Shown in pieces: positions 42,681-52,157 of a stretch of 63,115 nt of DNA (its first letter is position 1; the number at the start of each line of letters is the position of its first letter). The notes under the pieces were generated by a model. That model did not search any database. It saw only the letters and a list, made by a program, of their open reading frames with translations, and was not told the DNA's origin. The stretch spans positions 1 to 63,115 of the forward strand of contig NZ_JAQTMS010000027.1 of NCBI RefSeq assembly GCF_028714215.1. Direction: 5' to 3'. Source of the DNA: Rhodoferax sp. (GTDB lineage Bacteria > Pseudomonadota > Gammaproteobacteria > Burkholderiales > Burkholderiaceae_C). The position numbers and the translations under genes were made by a program.

Positions 42681-43678
42681 ACCTGAAAAGAAATATAGCC
42701 CTGGCCCTGGCCAGTCTGGCGCTGACCGCCGGTAATTTGGCGGTGGCGCAAACCACTTTGCTGAACGCCTCCTACGACGTGGCGCGCGAGTTCTACAAGG
42801 ACTACAACACTGCCTTCATTGCGCACTACAGGAAGACCACCGGCAAGGAGGTCAAGATCGACCAGGCGCATGGCGGCTCCAGCGCCCAGGCGCGCGCCGT
42901 CAACGACGGACTGGACGCCGATGTGGTGACCATGAACACCACCACCGACATCGAGTTTCTGGCCAGTACCGGCGTGGTGGCCAAGGACTGGGCCAAGCGC
43001 TTCCCGGGCAATGCCTCGCCCACCAGCTCCACCATGCTGTTCCTGACGCGCAACGGCAACCCGAAACACATCAAGGACTGGGACGACCTGGTCAAGCCCG
43101 GCGTGCAGGTGATCGTGGTGAATCCGAAGACCGGCGGCAACGGCCGCATGGCCTATCTGGCGGCCTGGGGCTATGTGCGCAAGAAAGGCGGCAGCGACGC
43201 GCAGGCCGCCGAGTTTGTCGGCAAGCTGTTCAAGAACGTGCCGGTGCTGGCCAAAGGCGGGCGCGATGCCACCACCATCTTCCTGCAACGCAATATCGGC
43301 GACGTGCTGGTGACGTTCGAGTCCGAAGTGGTATCGGTGGAGCGCGAGTTCGGCGCCGGCAAGGTCGATGCCGTGCACCCCTCGGTCAGCATCGTGGCGG
43401 AAAACCCGGTGGCGGTGGTGGAGCGCACGGTAGCCAAAAAGGGCACTGGCGAACTGGCCAAGGCCTATCTGGACTATCTGTATTCCGACGAAGCACAGGA
43501 GATTGCCGCCAGACACGCGCTGCGCCCGCGCTCAGCCGCCATCCTGAAGAAATACGCCAGCACGTTCAAGCCGATTCAGTTGTTCCCGGTCAGCGAGTAT
43601 TTCGGCTCCCTGTCGGAAGCGCAAAAAGTGCACTTCAATGACGGCGGCCAGTTCGACAAGCTCTACGCCGTCAAGTAA
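42677..43678 (+). CDS. sbp: Periplasmic sulfate-binding protein, copy 2
   Basis: A 333-residue Sbp/CysP protein with a Sec signal peptide (about 1-24). It shares with the copy at 9554 the segments [55 protein letters not shown] and NPKTGGNGRMAYLAAW. It delivers sulfate or thiosulfate to CysTWA, which follow directly. It starts inside the hydrolase stop codon and ends at cysT's first base, so the genes are tightly coupled. Confidence 0.93.
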   Translation: MNLKRNIALALASLALTAGNLAVAQTTLLNASYDVAREFYKDYNTAFIAHYRKTTGKEVKIDQAHGGSSAQARAVNDGLDADVVTMNTTTDIEFLASTGVVAKDWAKRFPGNASPTSSTMLFLTRNGNPKHIKDWDDLVKPGVQVIVVNPKTGGNGRMAYLAAWGYVRKKGGSDAQAAEFVGKLFKNVPVLAKGGRDATTIFLQRNIGDVLVTFESEVVSVEREFGAGKVDAVHPSVSIVAENPVAVVERTVAKKGTGELAKAYLDYLYSDEAQEIAARHALRPRSAAILKKYASTFKPIQLFPVSEYFGSLSEAQKVHFNDGGQFDKLYAVK

Positions 43679-44563
43679 ATGACCGCTGCCACGATTTCCG
43701 CGCTGCCGGTGGCACCGGGCCAGGCCTCGCGCAAGCGGCCGACCCGGCGCGTGCTGCCGGGCTTCGGCTTGACGCTGGGCTACACCCTGCTGTACCTGAG
43801 CCTGATCGTGTTGATTCCGCTCTCGGCCCTGCTGTTCAAGACCTTCACGCTGAGCTGGGAGCAGTTCTGGGCCGCGGTGACCAGCCCGCGCGTACTGGCC
43901 TCCTACCAGTTGACTTTCGGTGCCTCCTTGCTGGCGGCGCTGGTGAACGTTTTTTTTGGCCTGCTGCTGGCCTGGGTGCTGGTGCGCTACCCGTTCCCCG
44001 GCAAGAAGATCATCGACGCGCTGGTGGACCTGCCGTTTGCCCTGCCCACTGCGGTGGCCGGCATCGCGCTCACCGCCTTGCTGGCCGGTAACGGCTGGGT
44101 CGGCCAGGTGCTGGAGCCGCACGGCATCAAGTTGGCCTTCAACCGCATGGGCATCGTGATCGCGCTGATCTTCATCGGCCTGCCGTTTGTCGTGCGCACC
44201 GTGCAGCCGGTGCTGGAAGACGCCGAGAAAGAGCTGGAAGAAGCCGCCACCTGCCTCGGCGCCACGCGCTGGCAGACTTTTCGCTTTGTGATTTTTCCCA
44301 CCATTGCGCCGGCGCTGTTGACCGGCTTTGCCATGGCTTTTGCGCGCGCGGTCGGTGAATACGGCTCGGTCATTTTCATCGCCGGCAACATGCCCATGGT
44401 GTCGGAAATCACGCCGCTGATCATCATCGGCAAGCTGGAGCAGTACGACTACGCTGGCGCCACCGCGGTGGCGGTGGTGATGCTGCTCATCTCCTTCGTG
44501 CTGCTGCTGTTCATCAACGCTCTGCAGGCCTGGCAGCGCCGGCGTTCCGGAGGCGGGACATGA
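43679..44563 (+). CDS. cysT: Sulfate/thiosulfate ABC transporter permease CysT (CysU)
   Basis: A 294-residue inner-membrane permease with six helices. Motifs are [42 protein letters not shown], the coupling loop [21 protein letters not shown] and [19 protein letters not shown]. It starts the base after the sbp stop codon and overlaps cysW by 4 bp. Confidence 0.94.
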   Translation: MTAATISALPVAPGQASRKRPTRRVLPGFGLTLGYTLLYLSLIVLIPLSALLFKTFTLSWEQFWAAVTSPRVLASYQLTFGASLLAALVNVFFGLLLAWVLVRYPFPGKKIIDALVDLPFALPTAVAGIALTALLAGNGWVGQVLEPHGIKLAFNRMGIVIALIFIGLPFVVRTVQPVLEDAEKELEEAATCLGATRWQTFRFVIFPTIAPALLTGFAMAFARAVGEYGSVIFIAGNMPMVSEITPLIIIGKLEQYDYAGATAVAVVMLLISFVLLLFINALQAWQRRRSGGGT

Positions 44564-45423
44564 GTAAATCCCCCACCGGCGAAGTTGCGTGGGTGAAGTG
44601 GACGCTGATCGGTCTCGCGTTGGGCTTCGTCTTTTTGTTCCTGCTGCTGCCGCTGGCTGCCGTATTCACCGAGGCCTTGCGCAAAGGCTTTGCGGCCTAC
44701 CTGGAAGCGCTGCAAGAGCCCGATGCCTGGACGGCGATCCGCCTGACCCTGCTCACGGCCGCCATTGCCGTGCCGCTGAACCTGGTGTTCGGCGTGGCCG
44801 CGGCCTGGGCCATCGCCAAATTCGAATTCCGCGGCAAGGCCTTGCTGACGACGCTGGTGGACCTGCCGTTTTCGGTCTCGCCGGTGGTGGCGGGCCTGGT
44901 CTACGTGTTGCTGTTCGGCGCCCATGGCTGGATCGGCCCCTGGCTGCAGGCGCACGACATCAAAATCGTCTTCGCGGTGCCGGGCATTGTGCTGGCCACG
45001 GTGTTCGTCACCTTCCCGTTCATCGCCCGTGAGCTGATCCCGTTGATGCAGGCGCAAGGTACCGAGGAAGAGCAGGCCGCCATGGTGCTGGGCGCCAGCG
45101 GCTGGCAGACTTTCTGGCATGTGACGCTGCCCAACATCAAATGGGGCCTGGTCTATGGCGTGATTCTGTGCAACGCCCGCGCCATGGGCGAGTTCGGCGC
45201 GGTGTCCGTCGTCTCGGGCCACATCCGTGGCCAGACCAACACCATGCCCTTGCATGTGGAAATTCTGTACAACGAATACCAGTCGGTGGCGGCTTTTGCC
45301 GTGGCCTCGCTGCTGGCGCTGCTGGCGGTTGCCACGCTGTTGATCAAGTCGGTGGTGGAGTGGCAGTTCGAGCGGGAGCAAAAGGCCGCCGCTCAATTGC
45401 CGCCGGAGAAACCGCGATCTTGA
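44560..45423 (+). CDS. cysW: Sulfate/thiosulfate ABC transporter permease CysW
   Basis: A 287-residue permease. It matches CysW in [36 protein letters not shown], the coupling loop [20 protein letters not shown] and [20 protein letters not shown]. It forms the membrane channel with CysT. A REP-like palindromic element of about 100 bp separates it from cysA, which is unusual inside an operon. Confidence 0.94.
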   Translation: MSKSPTGEVAWVKWTLIGLALGFVFLFLLLPLAAVFTEALRKGFAAYLEALQEPDAWTAIRLTLLTAAIAVPLNLVFGVAAAWAIAKFEFRGKALLTTLVDLPFSVSPVVAGLVYVLLFGAHGWIGPWLQAHDIKIVFAVPGIVLATVFVTFPFIARELIPLMQAQGTEEEQAAMVLGASGWQTFWHVTLPNIKWGLVYGVILCNARAMGEFGAVSVVSGHIRGQTNTMPLHVEILYNEYQSVAAFAVASLLALLAVATLLIKSVVEWQFEREQKAAAQLPPEKPRS

Positions 45424-45440
45424 GTGACTTGTCATTGCGG

Positions 45441-45535
45441 CCCCGGATCAGGTCCGGGGTTTCAGCACCCGCAATCCAGTGGCTGCGTGGCACTGGATCC
45501 CGGATCGAGTCCGGGATGACAGCTTTGGAGCCCGG
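45441..45535. repeat. REP-like palindromic element between cysW and cysA
   Basis: It contains two hairpins. CCCCGGA-TCAGG-TCCGGGG lies at 45441-45459 and ATCCCGGA-TCGAG-TCCGGGAT at 45497-45517. A decayed half copy follows near 45529. A related element lies at 51118-51177. This is a dispersed intergenic repeat that could act as an mRNA 3' barrier or regulate cysA translation. Confidence 0.85.
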
Positions 45536-45567
45536 AATGACAACCTTGAAATCGAAGAGAAACTGAT

Positions 45568-46668
45568 ATGAGCATCCAAATCCGCAACGTCAGCAAACAG
45601 TTTGGCGATTTTCACGCGCTGCGCGACGTGTCGCTGGACATAGCCTCGGGCGAACTGGTGGCGCTGCTGGGGCCGTCGGGCTGCGGCAAGACCACGCTGC
45701 TGCGCATCATTGCCGGCCTGGAGACGGCTGATATGGGCAGCATCCTGTTCAGCGGCGAAGATACCACCGAGGTGCATGTGCGCGAGCGCAATGTCGGCTT
45801 TGTGTTTCAGCACTACGCGCTGTTTCGGCACATGAGCGTGTTCGACAACGTGGCCTTCGGTCTGCGCATGAAGCCGCGCGCCAGCCGCCCCAGCGAAGAC
45901 AAGATCAAGCAGAAAGTGCATGAGCTGCTGGGCCTGGTGCAACTGGACTGGCTGGCGGATCGCTATCCGGCGCAACTCTCGGGCGGGCAGCGCCAGCGCA
46001 TCGCCCTGGCGCGCGCGCTGGCGGTGGAGCCCAAGGTGCTGCTGCTGGACGAGCCCTTCGGCGCGCTGGACGCCAAGGTGCGCAAGGAGTTGCGGCGCTG
46101 GCTGCGGCGCCTGCACGACGACTTGCACGTGACCAGCATCTTTGTCACGCACGATCAGGAAGAAGCGCTGGAAGTGGCCGACCGCGTGGTGCTGATGAAC
46201 AGCGGCGTGGTCGAGCAGATCGGCTCGCCGCAAGAGGTCTGGGACCACCCGGCAAGCCGCTTTGTCTACGGCTTTTTGGGCGACGTCAACCTGTTCCATG
46301 GCCGGGCTCACGAAGGCGAGATGCTGATTGGCGAAGACCACCACGGTTTGCGCCTGACCACGCCCGAGCACGGCGACGCACAAGACGCCAAAGCCTTTGC
46401 CTACGTGCGCCCGCATGACCTGGACGTGCAACGCTACACGCCTGGCTTGAACGCGGCGGACCAGCCGCGCGGCATTCTTGCCAAGCTGACGCGCGCCATT
46501 GTGGTGGGGCCCATTGCGCGGCTGGAGTTAATGCCGCTCGACGCGTCCACCGGCAATGGGGAGCTGATCGAAGCGCAGATCCCGGCGCAACAGTTCCAGG
46601 CACTCGGTTTCAAGACCGATGAGGCTTTGGTGCTGACGCCGCGCAAGGCACGGGTCTTTGTGGCTTGA
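45568..46668 (+). CDS. cysA: Sulfate/thiosulfate ABC transporter ATPase CysA
   Basis: A 366-residue ATPase. Walker A is GPSGCGKTT, the Q-loop segment is [17 protein letters not shown], the signature is [15 protein letters not shown], Walker B is [14 protein letters not shown] and the switch His is in [12 protein letters not shown]. From about residue 240 a regulatory TOBE-like domain follows ([16 protein letters not shown]). It powers sulfate uptake with CysTW and Sbp. cysB, which often follows in related bacteria, is not here. Confidence 0.94.
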   Translation: MSIQIRNVSKQFGDFHALRDVSLDIASGELVALLGPSGCGKTTLLRIIAGLETADMGSILFSGEDTTEVHVRERNVGFVFQHYALFRHMSVFDNVAFGLRMKPRASRPSEDKIKQKVHELLGLVQLDWLADRYPAQLSGGQRQRIALARALAVEPKVLLLDEPFGALDAKVRKELRRWLRRLHDDLHVTSIFVTHDQEEALEVADRVVLMNSGVVEQIGSPQEVWDHPASRFVYGFLGDVNLFHGRAHEGEMLIGEDHHGLRLTTPEHGDAQDAKAFAYVRPHDLDVQRYTPGLNAADQPRGILAKLTRAIVVGPIARLELMPLDASTGNGELIEAQIPAQQFQALGFKTDEALVLTPRKARVFVA

Positions 46669-46689
46669 GGAGGCTGGGCGGCACCGCGC

Positions 46690-46953
46690 CTACCGGCGTT
46701 TGCGCGGGTAAAACACCAACGCCTGCGTGGCCGACGGGGACGCCTTGGGCTGGGCCTGATCACAGCCACTGCATTGGCAGCCGGCGGCGGCACTGGCAGT
46801 GTTCTCCAAAATCGACACCAGTGACGGGGGCAATGGCAAACGCAGCAAGCCCTTGGCGAGTGCGCGGCAGGCGGCTTGGGGCAGCAGGCTCCAGGCCGTG
46901 TACCCAAAGCAACCGGCCACCACCGCGAACACGATCAGGGATTGGAGCGCCAT
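46690..46953 (-). CDS. Small membrane-anchored Cys-containing protein linked to FeoB
   Basis: An 87-residue protein with one N-terminal helix (LQSLIVFAVVAGCFGYTAW), a short basic linker and a GCQCSGCDQ cluster near the C-terminus. It has the pattern of the small DUF6587-type proteins encoded right after feoB in Burkholderiales. It may hold iron or a cluster at the membrane for the transporter, by analogy with FeoC. It follows the feoB stop by 3 bp. Confidence 0.65.
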   Translation of the reverse strand: MALQSLIVFAVVAGCFGYTAWSLLPQAACRALAKGLLRLPLPPSLVSILENTASAAAGCQCSGCDQAQPKASPSATQALVFYPRKRR

Positions 46954-46956
46954 TGC

Positions 46957-48852
46957 TTAGGCCCCCATCCACAGCGTGAGGCGGTAGGTCGCAAACGCCG
47001 CCGCGTAAGCCAGCACAAACAGGTACAGCGCCATGAACAGCGGATAGCGCCAGGAGTTGGTCTCGCGCCGCACTACGGCCAGCGTCGACAGGCACTGCGG
47101 CGCAAACACAAACCAGGCCAGCAGTGCATAAGCGGTGGCAAGCGACCAGCCCTGCGCGATCACCGGCGACAAGGCGTCGGCCACCGATTTGTCTGCCGCC
47201 GACAGCGAGTAGACCGTCCCCAACGCCCCCACCGCCACCTCACGGGCCGCCATGCCGGGCACCAGGGCGATCGAGATCTGCCAGTTGAACCCGATCGGCG
47301 CAAACAGCCATTGCAGCGCATGGCCCAGCAAGCCTGCCACGCTGTACTGGATGGCAGGGCCTTGGCTGGCGTCCCAACCGGCCGGCGGCGCCGGGTAAGT
47401 CGACAAAAACCACAGCACCACCATCAACGCAAAGATGATGCCGCCGACCCGGCGCAGGAAGATGCGGGCCCGCTCCCACAAACCCAATCCGAGGTTGCGC
47501 AGGCTGGGCAGGCGGTAGGGCGGCAGTTCCAGCATCAGGGGCTGGTAGCCGCTTTTCATCCAGACCCGCTTGAAGACCCAGGCCACGCCCATGGCGGAGA
47601 CGACACCGGCCAGATACAGGCCAAACAAGGTCAGGCCGCGTAGGCTGAGCCCGCCGATGTCACGCTGCGGCACAAAAGCACCGATCAGCAAGGCATAGAC
47701 CGGCAAACGCGCCGAGCAAGTCATCAGGGGCGCCACCATGATGGTGGCCAGCCGGTCCTTCCAGTTGGCGATAGTGCGCGTCGCCATGATGCCCGGAATG
47801 GCGCAGGCAAAGCTGGACAGCAAGGGAATGAAGGCGCGCCCCGACAGACCCACCTTGCCCATCAGGTTGTCCAGCAGAAAGGCCGCGCGCGGCAGGTAAC
47901 CGGAGTCTTCCAGCAGCAGGATGAAGAAGAACAGGATCAGGATTTGCGGCAAAAACACCAGCACACCGCCGACCCCGGCAATCACACCATCCACCAGCAA
48001 GCTGCGCAAAGGCCCGGCCACCATATGGGCGATGGTCCAGTCGCCCACCGCCGCCATCGCGCCCTTGATCAGATCCATGGGCAGGTTGGCCCAGGAAAAC
48101 ACCGCCTGAAAAATCAGGAACAACACCGCTGCCAGTATCACCAGCCCCCCTACCGGGTGCATCACCACGGCGTCCAGCCGGTGCTGAAAACGGCTCAAGG
48201 TCGGCGCCGTGGGTGCCACCAGGGCCAGGATGCGGCGCACTTCGCGCTGCAGATCGGTTGATGTGACCGGCGTCGGCTCGGCGACCGGGCGCGGCTGCGT
48301 TGCGCCGGGGTTGGCAAACTGTAGTTCGAGCTGGGTCAACAACTGCGCATGGCCATCGTGCCTGACGGCCACCGTTTCCACCACCGGGCAAGCCAACTCC
48401 AGCGCCAGCCGGGCCAGGTCCAACTTCAGGCCCTGGGCGCGCGCCACGTCGGCCATGTTGACCGCCACCAGCAGCGGTTTCCCGGTGCGCTTGAGCTCCA
48501 GCACCAGCCGCAGGTTCATGCGCAGATTGGTGGCATCGACCACCACCACGATGACGTCGGGCGCCTGTTCCCCGGCACGCCGGCCTTCGATTACTTCCAG
48601 CATCACCTGCTCGTCCGGCGTCGCCGGCGACAAGCTGTAGGCGCCCGGCAAATCCACCACCGACACCGTCTGGCCGTTGCGCAGGCGCGCCTGGCCGACC
48701 TTGCGCTCGACCGTGACACCGGCGTAATTGGCCACCTTCTGGCGCGCGCCGGTGAGCAGGTTGAACAAGGCAGTCTTGCCGCAGTTGGGGTTGCCCACCA
48801 GCGCGATGCTTTTGAAGGCGGCGAGTGAACCGGCTACGGCGGCGTGGGACAT
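46957..48852 (-). CDS. feoB: Ferrous iron transporter FeoB
   Basis: A 631-residue protein. The G domain has P-loop VGNPNCGKTALFN, GVTVERK (G2), DLPGAYSL (G3) and the G4 motif as NMAD rather than NKAD. The membrane part has two gate regions with AFIPLLSSFACAIPGIMATR and MTCSARLPVYALLIGAF, and the Cys in PLMTCSARLPVY is conserved. It imports Fe2+ across the inner membrane. The length is shorter than E. coli FeoB (773) because of a compact C-terminus. ATG 48852 is chosen because it follows the feoA stop region by 7 bp. Confidence 0.94.
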   Translation of the reverse strand: MSHAAVAGSLAAFKSIALVGNPNCGKTALFNLLTGARQKVANYAGVTVERKVGQARLRNGQTVSVVDLPGAYSLSPATPDEQVMLEVIEGRRAGEQAPDVIVVVVDATNLRMNLRLVLELKRTGKPLLVAVNMADVARAQGLKLDLARLALELACPVVETVAVRHDGHAQLLTQLELQFANPGATQPRPVAEPTPVTSTDLQREVRRILALVAPTAPTLSRFQHRLDAVVMHPVGGLVILAAVLFLIFQAVFSWANLPMDLIKGAMAAVGDWTIAHMVAGPLRSLLVDGVIAGVGGVLVFLPQILILFFFILLLEDSGYLPRAAFLLDNLMGKVGLSGRAFIPLLSSFACAIPGIMATRTIANWKDRLATIMVAPLMTCSARLPVYALLIGAFVPQRDIGGLSLRGLTLFGLYLAGVVSAMGVAWVFKRVWMKSGYQPLMLELPPYRLPSLRNLGLGLWERARIFLRRVGGIIFALMVVLWFLSTYPAPPAGWDASQGPAIQYSVAGLLGHALQWLFAPIGFNWQISIALVPGMAAREVAVGALGTVYSLSAADKSVADALSPVIAQGWSLATAYALLAWFVFAPQCLSTLAVVRRETNSWRYPLFMALYLFVLAYAAAFATYRLTLWMGA

Positions 48853-48859
48853 AAGAACC

Positions 48860-49117
48860 TCAGGCGCCGCGGGCTTCGACACTGTGCACTTCGATGCACT
48901 GCGCTTCCAGCAGGCGCAGCGCCAGCAGCGTTTCGCCGACCTGCACGGCCAGCGGCTCGCGGCCGCCGGGACCGCGCCGCAACAGGCGAACCGGCTCGCC
49001 GGCGATGAAGCCCAACTCGCCCAGACGGCGCAAAGTGGCGGCGCCGACCTCGGCGGAAGTCGACACCACACGCGCCACCAGTGCGTGCGAGCCCTTCGGT
49101 AATTGAGACAAAAGCAT
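48860..49117 (-). CDS. feoA: Ferrous iron transport protein FeoA
   Basis: An 85-residue SH3-like protein with LRRLGELGFIAGEPVRLLRR and PLAVQVGETLLALRLLEAQC, the FeoA domain. It assists FeoB at the cytoplasmic face. It precedes feoB by 7 bp. A Fur-like palindrome sits about 50 bp upstream. Confidence 0.9.
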   Translation of the reverse strand: MLLSQLPKGSHALVARVVSTSAEVGAATLRRLGELGFIAGEPVRLLRRGPGGREPLAVQVGETLLALRLLEAQCIEVHSVEARGA

Positions 49118-49163
49118 GCAGCAGACCCCTAAAAGTACCGGACCGGGTTGGACTGGTCCAAAT

Positions 49164-49195
49164 GCAAATGAGATTCTATCGCATTTAGAATTTGC
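49164..49195. promoter_or_regulatory. Candidate Fur box upstream of feoAB
   Basis: Bases 49166-49186 form AAATGAGA, TTCTA, TCGCATTT, a 7-of-8 symmetric dyad of the AAATGnGA/TCnCATTT type. Outer arms GCAAAT and ATTTGC extend it. It lies 49 bp before feoA and would let Fur repress the operon when iron is plentiful. Confidence 0.6.
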
Positions 49196-49254
49196 AACAA
49201 GAACATTGCCAGAGCACCGATCCAGCAGATCGGGCAAGCGCTGCTGCGGCTTTG

Positions 49255-49938
49255 CTATCGGTTTGCGGGGTTGGCCAGCAGGCCGCAGCCGCGCAGAATC
49301 AGCGACACCACATGCTCAGTGGCACGGGCGTGGTCCTGGGCCGTCAACTCGGGCCGACCCAGCACGGCGCGCACCTGGACGTCGAAGTCGGCATAGGTCT
49401 GGGTCGCCGCCCAGATGGTAAAGAACAGGTGCACCGCGTCCACCGGTGCCATGCGGCCGGCGCGAATCCAGCCGTCAATCACCGCTACCTTGGCCGCCAC
49501 CATCTCGCGCAACTCGGTGGCCAGCAGGGTTTTCACCACCGGCGCGCCATGCAGCAACTCGTTGGCGAACACCTTGGAGGCGTGCGGGCGTTGCGCCGAC
49601 AAAGCCATTTTGGCGCGGATATAGCGCTCGATCGCGGTCCTGGGATCGGCCGCCGCCGTAATGCCATGGGTGGGCACCAGCCAGTCTTCCAGAATGCGCG
49701 CCAGCACGGTACGGTAAAGCTCCTGCTTGCTGCCGAAGTAGTAGTGCAGGTTGGCCTTCGGCAGGCCGGCGGCCTCGGCAATCGCCGCCATGGTGGCACC
49801 GCCAAAACCGGCGCCGGCAAACACGCGTTCGGCGGCAGCCAGAATCAGGGCTTCATTGGCCTGGCGAATCTGGCCTTTGGACGCCTCCTCGGCGGCAACC
49901 GCCGACTTGCTGGTGGAGAGAGGAATCATCTGGGACAT
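49255..49938 (-). CDS. rutR: TetR-family regulator similar to RutR
   Basis: A 227-residue TetR protein. The helix-turn-helix has RVFAGAGFGGATMAAIAEAA, then KANLHYYFGSKQELYRTVL. The C-terminal domain matches RutR in segments such as GWIRAGRMAPVDAVHLFFTIWAATQTYADF. E. coli RutR binds uracil or thymine and controls pyrimidine use and pH genes. It is last in the minus-strand block behind the ABC importer. A near-consensus RutR operator at 53926 lies upstream of that block, which supports the match. Confidence 0.8.
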   Translation of the reverse strand: MSQMIPLSTSKSAVAAEEASKGQIRQANEALILAAAERVFAGAGFGGATMAAIAEAAGLPKANLHYYFGSKQELYRTVLARILEDWLVPTHGITAAADPRTAIERYIRAKMALSAQRPHASKVFANELLHGAPVVKTLLATELREMVAAKVAVIDGWIRAGRMAPVDAVHLFFTIWAATQTYADFDVQVRAVLGRPELTAQDHARATEHVVSLILRGCGLLANPANR

Positions 49939-50065
49939 CCAACATCTGACAATCGCTTGCGTACTGCGCCGGCCCGCTTGCGCAAAGCTGCGGCCGGTCG
50001 CGCCAATTCTGGAAAAAAGGGGTCCTACCCGTCAGGATAAGACCCCCGATGACAGCAACGGTGGC

Positions 50066-51070
50066 TTACTTGGAGGCGGCTTCCCACACCACGTGCGAGT
50101 AAGCGGCCTTGCCTGGATCCTTCTTGATCACCGGCGAGCTGCCGGCGGCCAGCAACACTTTGACGGTGCGCTCAAAGGCGGCCGGCTCCAGGTAGCCCAT
50201 CTTGGGCGTGCCAGCGGTGCTGATCAGCTTGGCCACGTTTTCCATCTGGCGCTTCTGCACTTTTTCAGACGCGCTGCCGGAGGTATCGGCTGCCACCACG
50301 ATCTTGGCGGCTTCGGCCGGGTTCTTCACGGCGTCGTTCCAGCCCTTGAAGCTGGCCTTCAGGAACTTGCCCATGCGCGCCACGAAAGCCGGGTCCTTGA
50401 GTTTGGAGTCGAGCACATACAAGCCGTCCTCCAGCGAAGCGACGCCTTCTTTTTCATAGAAGAAGGTGACCAGATCGCTTTCCTTGACACCGGCATCCAC
50501 CACTTGCCAGTATTCGTTGTAGATCATGGTGGAGATGCAGGCGGCCTGGTTCTGCAGCAGCGGATCGACGTTGAAACCCTGCTTCAGGATCTTGATGTCG
50601 GTGTCGGTCTTGAGACCCAGCTTGGCCATCCAGTTCAGGAACGGATACTCGTTGCCACCGTACCAGACACCCAGGGTTTTGCCCTTGAAGTCCTTGGGAC
50701 TGGCAACGCCGCTGGATTTCTTGCAGGTCAGCATCAGGCCCGATTTGTTGAACACCTGGGCGATGTTGACCAGCGGCACACCGGCTTCGCGCGCGGCCAG
50801 GGCATCGGGCATCCAGTTCACCACCACGTCGGCACCGTTGCCGGCAATCACCTGCACCGGCGAGATGTCCGGGCCACCCGGTTTGATCGTCACGTCCAGG
50901 CCTTCGGCCTTGTAGTAACCCTTGGATTGGGCCACGTAATAACCGGCAAACTGCGCTTGCGGCAGCCATTTGAGCTGGACAGTGACCTTGTCCACCGCGC
51001 TGGCACTGGCGCCGCAGACAACCAGCAGCGCGGCCAGCAGGCTGTTGGTGAACTTGGAAGAACGAATCAT
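50066..51070 (-). CDS. NMT1/ThiY-like ABC transporter binding protein, likely for a pyrimidine
   Basis: A 334-residue binding protein with a signal peptide (about 1-24). NMT1-like motifs are VTVQLKWLPQAQFAGYYVAQ, GYYKAEGLDVTIKPGGPDIS, GADVVVNWMPDALAAREAG and GKTLGVWYGGNEYPFL. Relatives carry hydroxymethylpyrimidine (ThiY), riboflavin or pyrimidines. The RutR-like regulator and operator favour uracil, thymine or related pyrimidines. The cognate permeases follow the element at 51118-51177. Confidence 0.8.
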   Translation of the reverse strand: MIRSSKFTNSLLAALLVVCGASASAVDKVTVQLKWLPQAQFAGYYVAQSKGYYKAEGLDVTIKPGGPDISPVQVIAGNGADVVVNWMPDALAAREAGVPLVNIAQVFNKSGLMLTCKKSSGVASPKDFKGKTLGVWYGGNEYPFLNWMAKLGLKTDTDIKILKQGFNVDPLLQNQAACISTMIYNEYWQVVDAGVKESDLVTFFYEKEGVASLEDGLYVLDSKLKDPAFVARMGKFLKASFKGWNDAVKNPAEAAKIVVAADTSGSASEKVQKRQMENVAKLISTAGTPKMGYLEPAAFERTVKVLLAAGSSPVIKKDPGKAAYSHVVWEAASK

Positions 51071-51117
51071 GGGAAGCTCCTTGGGGGTGGTGAAAAAGAG
51101 AATGCGCCACAGCTGTC

Positions 51118-51177
51118 ATCCCGGCGCAGGCCGGGATCCACTTGACGCCAGCATGGATCCCGGATCAAGTCCGGGAT
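51118..51177. repeat. REP-like palindromic element upstream of the binding-protein gene
   Basis: It contains two hairpins. ATCCCGGC-GCAG-GCCGGGAT lies at 51118-51137 and ATCCCGGA-TCAAG-TCCGGGAT at 51157-51177. It is the same family as the element at 45441 and sits between the permease and binding-protein genes on the minus strand. Confidence 0.85.
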
Positions 51178-51212
51178 GACAGAATTTCTGACCTGGATGA
51201 ACGCCGTAGACA

Positions 51213-52157
51213 TCAGCCCTCCCGCACCGACGGGTGCCAGAACGCGGCACGTCGCTCCAGTTGCACCAGCAAGGCATAGGCCACGGAACCGGTCACGGCC
51301 GCCACCACAATGGCGCCCCAGACCAGGGGCATGTTCATGCGCGAGGCTTCGGTCGAAATGCGAAAGCCCAGGCCCGACGTGGGCGAGCCGAAAAACTCGG
51401 CCACGATGGCGCCGATCAGGGCCAGTGTGGCATTCACCTTGAGGGCCGCAAACATGAAGGGCAGTGCGGACGGCAAACGCAGCGCCAGCAGGGTGCGCCC
51501 ATAACTGGCGGCATAACTGTGCATCAGCTCACGCTCGAGTTTGCCGGCGGCCTTGAGCCCGGCCAGGGTCGACACCAGCATCGGAAAAAAAGTCATCAGC
51601 ACGACCACCGCCGCTTTGGACTGCCATTCAAAGCCAAACCACATCACGGCGATCGGCGCCACCGCCACCAGGGGAATGGTGCTGGTCAGGGAGGCCAGCG
51701 GCAGCAGGCCGCGTTGCAGGAAGGGCAGGCGGTCAATCGCCACGGCCACCGCAAACCCCAGCCCGGAACCCAGTGCCCAACCGATCAGCACCGCCTTGAG
51801 CACCGTTTGCACAAAGTCGCTCCACAAGGTGGGCCCATGGTCGGCGATCGATTGCAGGATCAGGCTGGGCGGCGGCAGCAAGACCCTGGGTACCTCCAGC
51901 ACCACCACCAGCAATTGCCAAAAATAGACCACCCAGACGCCAAACAGGGCCGCCGTCAACAGGCCATAGATGCGGGCACCATCGAGTGCCGCCAGGCGCC
52001 GGATCGACTGCAGCGCCAGCAGCGCCAGCGCCGTCGTTGCCAGCCAGAACAGCGGCGTCGGCGCCTCACCGGCGGCGACGGGGAATTGCATCAGCAGGGC
52101 GCCGCCCGCCAGGCCGGCCAGCACCAGCAGCGCGGTGGCCCTTGTGCTGCGCTTCAT
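51213..52157 (-). CDS. ABC transporter permease 1 of the pyrimidine-type importer
   Basis: A 314-residue inner-membrane protein. It has about seven helices. Two N-terminal helices precede the permease core, which carries PRVLLPPPSLILQSIADHG, IGWALGSGLGFAVAVAID and the coupling loop MHSYAASYGRTLLALRLPSALPFM. Its start overlaps the stop of permease 2 by 4 bp. It forms a heterodimer with permease 2. Confidence 0.88.
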   Translation of the reverse strand: MKRSTRATALLVLAGLAGGALLMQFPVAAGEAPTPLFWLATTALALLALQSIRRLAALDGARIYGLLTAALFGVWVVYFWQLLVVVLEVPRVLLPPPSLILQSIADHGPTLWSDFVQTVLKAVLIGWALGSGLGFAVAVAIDRLPFLQRGLLPLASLTSTIPLVAVAPIAVMWFGFEWQSKAAVVVLMTFFPMLVSTLAGLKAAGKLERELMHSYAASYGRTLLALRLPSALPFMFAALKVNATLALIGAIVAEFFGSPTSGLGFRISTEASRMNMPLVWGAIVVAAVTGSVAYALLVQLERRAAFWHPSVREG

